Positions 50,301 to 59,705 of a stretch of 64,000 bases of DNA are shown in pieces. This DNA comes from Sipunculus nudus (taxonomy: Eukaryota; Annelida; Sipuncula; Golfingiida; Sipunculidae): positions 25,076,401-25,140,400 of the forward strand of contig CM049317.1 in the NCBI GenBank assembly GCA_026874595.1, in the 5' to 3' direction. Every line of letters starts with the position of its first letter. Position 1 is the stretch's first letter. The translations under genes and the position numbers were made by a program. Under the pieces are notes generated by a model. That model was not told where the DNA came from. It made no database searches and was given only the letters and a program-made list of their open reading frames with translations.

Positions 50301-53300
50301 TGTATGCTGTTAAGGTTAGTTTGATTAGCTAAGTTTTTTATATAATACATGGTGGTACCACTCCACCTTTGTCATGGAACTCCTCTGTGGTCACATCTCA
50401 GATATGCATGTTCTTAACCTGTTGAAAGCAATACCAAGCGTGTCCTAAGGGGGTTAGATATTTTCCCATAAATCATTTAAAAAAATATTGTTTACCAGGG
50501 GGCTATCACAGTTTAGTGTAATTATCTACAGTCCCATGATAATTTTTCATTCTTGCTGACAGGAGCTTTGAATATTAGAGGACATATAAAAAAAAATCAC
50601 CTTTGAATAAAGGGAAAATTTTCTAGGAAGAAACAGGGATTTGCCCCAAAATAGGCATTGGCCTGGGTGCTTTTTTCGTCTTGTCAAAACAGTATATCAA
50701 CAGGATGGATAATGCCCATGGTGGCCTAAAATGTGAAAATTTGCTGGAAAAAATTCATTCTAAACCTAAGGACATTCAGGGTAATATCACAGGGTTTATT
50801 ACTTTTATTGCTGGGTCGCCTGAAATTTAGAGGAAATGGAAGTAATGTAATCAGAAATAAAGTGATTTATTTCATGGCACGTTTAGTTTTGCTGTGAAAA
50901 ACCTGTACAGTCACAACCACTTATTTAAGCTCAGCTTGGAAGATGAATTAATAACTTAACAATGGACCCATGGGTCACAATGCTCAGCTTTTTAGCAAAT
51001 GCAAAACACACTTACTGTATTTGATGTAATAGGCTTCCCTAATGAATTTTTATGGGTTTTTGAGAAAACAGAAGGAACAAGCCCTTCTCCCTTAAAAGTT
51101 TTGGTAGTACTTGCTGTTGGTTTGCCACCTGGCATGAAGACTTTGTTTGTGTGCTAAAAATGTTCATTCATATTACTCGTAAATCTTCCAAATGACCACC
51201 ACATGCAGTTATAAGTCCTTATGGTTTTGCTGTATTTCAGGATGCATTAGCAAGGTCCAAAGCTCAGGAGAATGACGAGACTTACTACTTGTGGGCTATG
51301 AGGTTCTTTATGGAATTCTCCAGGAAATATCAGTTCAGGGTGGACATTATCAGGTAAGAAAAACGCTGCATCATGTAGACCCTCAGAGTAAGTGTTGATA
51401 TATGTTCGAGTTTTTTTTTACAAATGTAAGTTTTGACTGCACACATCAGATTTACGCTCCATTGTTATTCAGTGCATTCATCCCAGGTCTCCTTCTTTGT
51501 AACTGCAGCCTTGTTAAGCAAGGTTCTCTGGGTCTCCGCACCAGGGCTTGCACAGAGCAAAGAACTGTAATAAAAACAAAGAGAGCATGGTATCACATTG
51601 TGCATTCAGCTCCAAATTTTGAACATGTGACACCAGCTCTCATTGGTCTGATTACACCAGTTCTAGCACAGAGCCAAGAATATTTTATTCTCTCTTGTCT
51701 TGTCAGAATTTATTAAATTAATTTTTGATGATCAATCGTATAACTTTATACAGAACATCCAGAACTTGACCGTGTCCATTTCACCACTGCTAGCGATTGA
51801 GTGAGGCCACTTCCCTGCAGTCACTTTGGGCCAAACAATCAGGTGATATTAATTGTAAAAAAAAATTTTAAATCTAGTGCAGTAGAGCTTCGTTTTTCCA
51901 AAAGCATCGGGAGACAAGCTTTCTGTTTGGTCAAGGTTCTAGCGGCAAGTTCTTTCGACAGTGAATGATTAACTTAATGCCATTTTTTCCGAGAAACACA
52001 GTGTTTCTTTCGATCTACATAATTGATGACCAGGACATATAAAAGACATTGGATTATTGCCGAGCATAATTGGCAAAGATCAGGCCAACCTGCTTTTAGG
52101 ATATGTGCATGCCATTTTTACATCAAATTTACCAGAGGGGAAGGTCAGATGACATTACCATGGAACACAGTGTTTCTTTTTGATCTGCTTAATTGACAGA
52201 CGGGACATATAAAATATATAGGATTTATTGCAGAGCATAATTGGCAAAGATCAGTCTAATGTGCGTGCCCTTTTTCCATCAAATTCACCAGAGGGAAAGG
52301 TCATATGACATCACCATTGGTGAATCTCTGTTAGTTTCTTAAATAAGCCAACAGGCGGCACCAGTGCAGCATAGGCAAAACAAATGTAAGGTAGTGGAAT
52401 ATAAAATGTATTGAATGATCGCCAAGCCTTCCAATTAAAATTGATGATTATAATTTTCAGATCTAAAGTAGGTTTAATCTTAATGAATACCCTAACAAAC
52501 TTTGCATATATCAAAGTTATTTGGCCTGACATCTTATCCCAAGCCAACAAACTATGCTTACTTGAGTACAAACAAGATATTGTTCATTACACACAAGTGC
52601 TTCTAGATAAACTGCTCAGTCCCTTGCTAGGGGTATAGGGAGCTGAGCGTTGTGGGGCGGCTAGCTGTAGTTTTCATACCTTTGCCCCTCTGAACACATT
52701 GGTCCAGAACTAATTAATTAGGGTAACCACTGGGCTAATACACGTCTCCAGGCCTTGTTACTCGTAATTACCAATATTCATTTTAGGTATTTACATACTT
52801 GAAAAATATTTAGTTAATAATTTTTCGGTTCCTGTTTTAAATTATTGGAAAAACAAATTTTTAGAATTCGGCATTTAGAAAAAGGGGGCTCTACTGTATT
52901 TTAATGTTTAATCTGTTTATACTGCATAAGATTTAGTCATTATGTAAATAATATTTTAAGAATCACCCACATATGTTTTGTGTTTATTATTATGTTCATT
53001 ATAAAGCACTTTGTAGCACTCTTTCAGTCAAAACATGTTATAATAATGATATTAATAATAATAATCAGTGAACATTGTAATCTAACGGTTACCTTCATCC
53101 TTATTCAACAGACAGTGCCACCTACTGGCCATAGACTTATATTTAAAAAGTATGAGAGATGTTATGTTTTCCCTTGCCTGTTGTATGTCTGTCTGTACAC
53201 CTGTCTGTCTCGCTGCTTGTTTTTTAAAGATACCTGAAAAATAACCTAGGAATATCAGGGATAGTTAGAGAAAAGGTGCACCTTGTTAAAAAGAGGGAGT

Positions 53301-56300
53301 TGATTACATTTTTGCATTGTATCTTGGACTACACTGTTTGTACATTTGTTTTGTGGAATTCCCATTAATTTTAAGAGCACACAGTTTTATCAAGTAACTC
53401 ATCCTTCACCTGAATTATTATTTTCCAAAGCATATTTGTAAATAAATTGAAATACCCAGTACAATTCAGTGAATCATGAACATAATTCCCTCCAGCTTAT
53501 TTGCATTCTGCTGAATTTCTATCAAGCTTAGGGAGCTATGCTTGTGTCCCTCAAGGTAACCTTAAAATATCTTTAAGTGAGACCATGTATTTGGTTTGTG
53601 TTTTACAGTGAGACCATGTATTTGGTTTGTGTTTTACAGTGAGACCATGTATTTGGTTTGTGTTTTACAGTGAGACCATGTATTTGGTTTGTGTTTTACA
53701 GTGAGACCATATATTTGGTTTGTGTTTTACAGTGAGACCATGTATTTGGTTTGTGTTTTACAGTGAGACCATGTATTTTGTTTGTGTTTTACAGTGAGAC
53801 CATGTATTTGGTTTGTGTTTTATAGTGAGACCATGTCCATGCCGACCTTCCACTACGTACAGGTTCAGATGATTCATTACCAGGAGATGATTATGACGGA
53901 CAAGAAGCAGGCCCTTATCTGGAGCAGAAGGTACTGATGATTATACTATGTCATCATTATGAAGGAAACAGGAGCACATTCCTCCATTAAAACATGTAAA
54001 TCCAGACAAAAATTATTTTAGAGGCAATTAATTTGAAATGAAAAGTAATAACATACCAGAAAAAAGTCATGAATATTTCATAAAATATACACTGATGCCT
54101 CAATGAACCTGATATTCAGCACTCAAACCTCATGTTACCTTATGTAATGGGATGCTTATTAACAGACTACATCTATCGCTGCAGGCATACTGTGAGCTGC
54201 TACAGACAATGTTTTGTGAAACAGTATGCTTATTAACAGACTTCATCTAGCAGTGCAGGCTTACCATGAACTGCTACAGATCATGATTTGTGTAATAGTG
54301 TCTTTATTTACAGACTACATCTAGCACTGCAGGCCTTCTATGAGCTGCTACAGATCAAGTTTTCATGTAACAGTGTGTTTATTTACAGACTACATCTAGC
54401 ACTGCAGGCTTACTTTGAGCTGCTACAGAACATGTTTGGTGTAAAAGTATGTTTATTGCAGACTTCATCTGGCACTGCAGGCTTTCTATGAGCTACTACA
54501 GATCAAGTTTCGTGTAACGGTGTGTTTATTTACAGACTTCATCTAGCACTGCAGGCTTACTATGAACTGCTACAGAACATGTTCCACATGGACAGATCAG
54601 GTGATAAACAACTCAGAGAGAGTGCTAAGGTACTCAAAGGTAAGTTATGTATTACACAATCTGTTTATCTCAATGTATTCCATGATATCAGCTCTTTACT
54701 AAGAATGGCGCTTTGTGGCTAAGCTTTGGATGTCTATTTTATAATTGATGGTGGTGGCATTGGACTTTTGTCACAGAACTCCTCTCTGGCCACATGTCGA
54801 ATATGCACGTTTTTAGTTTTGTACTTTCAGGAATGATGCAAGTGTGTCCTAAGGGATGTGAATGGCCTGAGGCCCCCCATGGGGTTCATACAGCATTAAC
54901 TTATGCCTTATTTATTGCTTATTAATTCAGAAATCAACTGAATACATGTTATTCCAAAGCTCTGTGGAACAAAATGTTCACCTGGCATGGGTGTGTTGTT
55001 GCTGTATCTATCAATATTACCGCAAAATCTCCACTTAAAACCACACTTCCGATTAAAACCGCACCCAGACTTTGCCGAAACCCCAGGTGAGACACCGCGA
55101 GGGGCTCAAATACTAAGAACCCCCCTTTAAAACCGCACCAACTTTCGCTAGGGAATGATTTGACACAAGACACAATCATGCTATCATCAAGAAATCAACA
55201 CGCGTAGGTTGCGACTCAGACATTCCTGTATACTATAAAATTCCTTGGGCATTTTATTCAAACACATCAAAAAACTTTTTTTGCAGGTTCACTCAAGCAT
55301 GGAGTTTGGGAAGACGCAAGGGCCGGTGAACTTCCGTGTGTTTATACAGATTTAATATGCCGTGCCGTGTTCTTGATTATCCATTATATTTTAGAAAAAT
55401 GTTCTGCTGATCCATTTCAAGTCACTGTATATTTTAAGTCTAAAAGTAATATTTTGAAATCTTAATCTATGATGAAATTTCCATTTTCTTGAATTACTCA
55501 GAAGATTCAAATTATTTTCATACCGGTTACTTCGGTATTATCATCGTCACATTGTATGTTGACATCGCTCCATGTCACACTTTGCTGGTGCGTTTGAAAA
55601 CATGCCGGTCAACTTAACTAAGTATAAAAGTAACTGATGTTATCTTGTCAAGATACTCACATATAGGAAACTTGACACGTGAAAACAAGTAATTTTGTAG
55701 TAAAATTAAAGTGGCCAGCCGGGGTAAGCAAGTTTTTTTATTGAAGAAAGTTTCCATGTGGGGAGACATTTTGTCAAGGCAGCGTTGCGCAAGGCACACT
55801 GGGACGGGATAGGTGGCTGTTCTGTTTACCACCCACCGAGTACAGCAGCTCTAAATATTCTTAGCAGAAGTGTTTAAGCACATTGCGGCACTCAATCTTA
55901 ATTTTAAAACGAACGTCCCCCATTGTGCGACCCTTTACGACTCAGTTTTTTATTCATTTTACGTTTCAAACAAATACTGTGGTTGCCTTTATATTGGCGG
56001 GGCTGAATTTTCGCGGTTTTTATATTTTTAAAAGTTTCACGGGGTTCCTTTTTCGCGCTCTATCATTTGTTTAGTAGTATATTTCATTATCAAAAATAGT
56101 TTCATTTACCGGTGATTTCACTGTTATCTGGGTCTCCTATTTCTCTGTCCGGATATCGCATGTTTGAACATTCACAGACGGCTGAGCGGACGCCTGCGGG
56201 AAGCATTGACCCCGCTGGCTGTAATTAGTTCAGGGCCGAGGCTCATTAAAAACAACTCAAATGTTATTAAGGTGTGTAGAGAAACCAACCTGTAACTACA

Positions 56301-59300
56301 AAACGGTATATTAAGTTTGTTTAGGGAAACTGTCTTGATAAGGGTATCTTACTCCTGTTAATTAAAAGTCGAGTCGTAATCACCTGCTCAACCAACAAGG
56401 GACGTCTGTAGGTAGCCCCCTTGTTTAAGTATCAAAGGCAGGGATGTGCCCAGAATAATTTGAATGCCGTTTATATATGTTGCTAATTACTTCCATACAG
56501 GTGGAAGAAGGAACCGTATTCAGTTTCTCACAGTTAAAATCTGAAGCAAAACATAATATTCCACTGTTTTAAGGCACTTTGGCTCCAAAATGAACTGCGA
56601 CCTTTCAAATATATTCAAAACTCACGTCATCATTAGCCAATCATACATCGTTTGGCGCGTCATGATTTCACAGAATTAGTCTTTTATACAATTACAAGGT
56701 GGCGCAACCCTAGCGGCTATGTTCACTACTTTAGTGGCAAATTTTATTCATTAACATGACTAAATACGGCACAATGTGAACGAGTACCTTCTACTCAATA
56801 TTCATTTTTAAGGGGCACTGGATGTCATCTAACTTGGCACACATACACGTAATTTTTAAATATTACTGCCCAGCGGGCATTGACACTTTCCAGTCATGTG
56901 CCGGGGGAAAGGAATAACTGCCGGGCGCGTCCGCTGGAGTTAGAACGCACCTGCAAAGGGTCCCGGTTTTTTGCATCAAAGCCAACCGATATTATTTAAA
57001 ATGGGCCCAGCATTCTCCCTGAATCATTTATCGTATATGCACCAAGCTCGATGGACAATCACTACGTAGCTGAAGATGAATATCAACTGTCGCAAACTAT
57101 CGGCAGCTTCTGGAATTAATGATTATGGTCTGGTATATGTGCATTCAAAACTGCGCGGTTTCATTTTCGCGGTCAGGGAGCGACCGCGAATATCGCGAAT
57201 TTGAAACCACCGCAAATAAGAAGACAACTACAGTAATCGTTGCTAAATAATGCCGCAAATGAGTTTAAAGTAGGCATTTATTTTAATTTTGCTTGACAAT
57301 GCCCAACAAAGTGGGCCGCTGTGTTACAGAAGGGGTGTTATAATATTTAGTGACAATTACCAAGATTTTTATAATAATTTATATATCGCACGATATATAA
57401 TCAACAACATTTAATTTAAAATTACAAATAATCATAAATAATAAATTTACACACGGCTCCCATGCATGCGAGACTGCTGCTACGGGTGGCCTTCGCAAAT
57501 CCTCATATATTCGCCGCCTGAGCCTCGCCGGCCCAAAAACGATGTCTGCCGGGAAGATATTCAGGAAACCCTTCTAGTAAAAACCGCACAGAGCTTTCTG
57601 GAAAACAACCTGATTTCAAGATTTTTAATTTCTTGATTAAACCGTGGTTTTAAGTGGATATTTTACAGTTAAATAATTTAGCCAGTCTTCATTATGACAA
57701 AGGGCCATCTGTTGTATTTGGGATGACATTGAACTGGTCTACAGTTGCATAATAATGGATGGGTAGGATTTGCTAGTTGTCACTAAAGGTCTCCAGGCTT
57801 GAATTCATAGTCGCATGAAATGGTTCATCCCAAAAGAACTTGGGGAAATTTCTTATGGTGTGTCAAGAAAAACCTTTCAGTTTTCAATTTTGTATGTCTG
57901 CTTTTTTAGCTCAGCTGACTATAAGTCATCTGAGCTATAGTCGTGGTCCTTTGTCCTCAGTCCGTCCGTCCGGCCATCCGGCCGTCCGTCCGTTAACAGG
58001 GCACATTTTAAAACCGTTGGACCTATGAATCCAAAATTCTGCATACAATTCTGTCCCCAAAATCTCCTACCATACCAAAAATAGGGTCATTAGGACTTCG
58101 TTCCTTCGAGAAATTAAGGAAAAACCTCTTTTTTCCATAAAAAAGTCATTGTTACACTTCAAAGCTACCTAATATCAAAACCACTGATCTGTTTTTAATC
58201 ATATTTAGTATTCATATTTTTCCATACATTTTCTATGCACATACCAAAAATTAGGTTAGTATTGGGTATTATTTTGAAGTTATGGGCCCAAATATAATGC
58301 ATTTTCTTAAAAATCAGGAAATATATTTGCTCACTTAACATGAGAATTGCTGAGAATGGAGACTTTTTCAGGAATATAACTTTATTTAATCAAGATTCAA
58401 TTGTTTACCCAGATTTTGATCTGAATTTTGCAAATTTTTCAAGTTATTAGCATAAATAAAAAATCAGTACCTTAAATTTTGGCAATGGCACGTTTTTTCC
58501 CTGTAAGCACTGTTGATTTAATTTTCACAGCATATATACATAAGGATTTAATCTTTTGAAATCTGAAATTTCAAAGGAATTGTTTGAAAAGAGTAGCTTT
58601 TATTCAAGTTTTCATACACCATGTCAAGTGTTGTTTACATCTGGCCCACCTAGTAATACAGTCTTCACTTGCATTATGTAACCCACCCCAGGCAGCTTGC
58701 CTTGGCTTAGCTTGGCCACTACTAGCAGGCTTCCCCTCTGCCCTGCACTCCCACCCCCCCCCCCCCCAGCTGCTGCATAAACTAGATGAATGTTATAATT
58801 TTCTGTATTTTATTTTATTTTTGGCTATACTACATTTTAGATTTTGTATTGTACCACCAGGGTTACAATTATTAAAGTGCACATTTAATTGTGTCCACAA
58901 AGTGATGTATTGCTATGAAAGTGTGGATGTTCATCAGAGTGCTCATTAAAGATTTTAATTTGTTTGACTTATAACTCATGGTTGTATCAGTTGTTACATG
59001 ATACTGGCTAAATAATCAAAATTTATATTGCTGATCCTTTATTTCAGTTCATAAAATTAAACATTCCCAACTCCAGTTTGCTCCTGGTATAATATATTGG
59101 GTGTTTTGATCCTTGGATTAATTTTAACACATGTATTAGTTTCATAGTTGAGAATACTTTTCTTTTTTCCTGATACCATTTAAATAAATAAAAATATTTA
59201 AATTTTTTCCTGTTAGTGCTGTGGATTTAATTTTCACAGCATGTACACATTAGCATTTCATCTGTTAAAATCTGAAATTTGAAACTAATTGATCAAAAAC

Positions 59301-59462
59301 TGTAGATTTTATTCAAGTTTCCAGGTACCAAGTCTTCATTGTTTACATCAGGTCAGTATAAATGCAGTGTACTGGGCAGTTACATAACACCTTCAGGTCT
59401 GACCTACTGCCACTGTGAGTGTCTGGGTCAGGCTGGGTCAGGCAGTATTTACCAGAGAGCCT

Positions 59463-59505
<43 letters not shown>

Positions 59506-59542
59506 CAGTCCAGCTCTTTCTTTCTCTCTCTCTCTCTCTCTT

Positions 59543-59616
<74 letters not shown>

Positions 59617-59642
59617 CTCTGCTTTTTCTCTTTCTCTCTCCA

Positions 59643-59705
<63 letters not shown>

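Noticed and set aside
58584-58949. 121-codon frame in element B
   Set aside because: The homologous region of element A (around 36,200) does not keep it open; it contains a C14 run.
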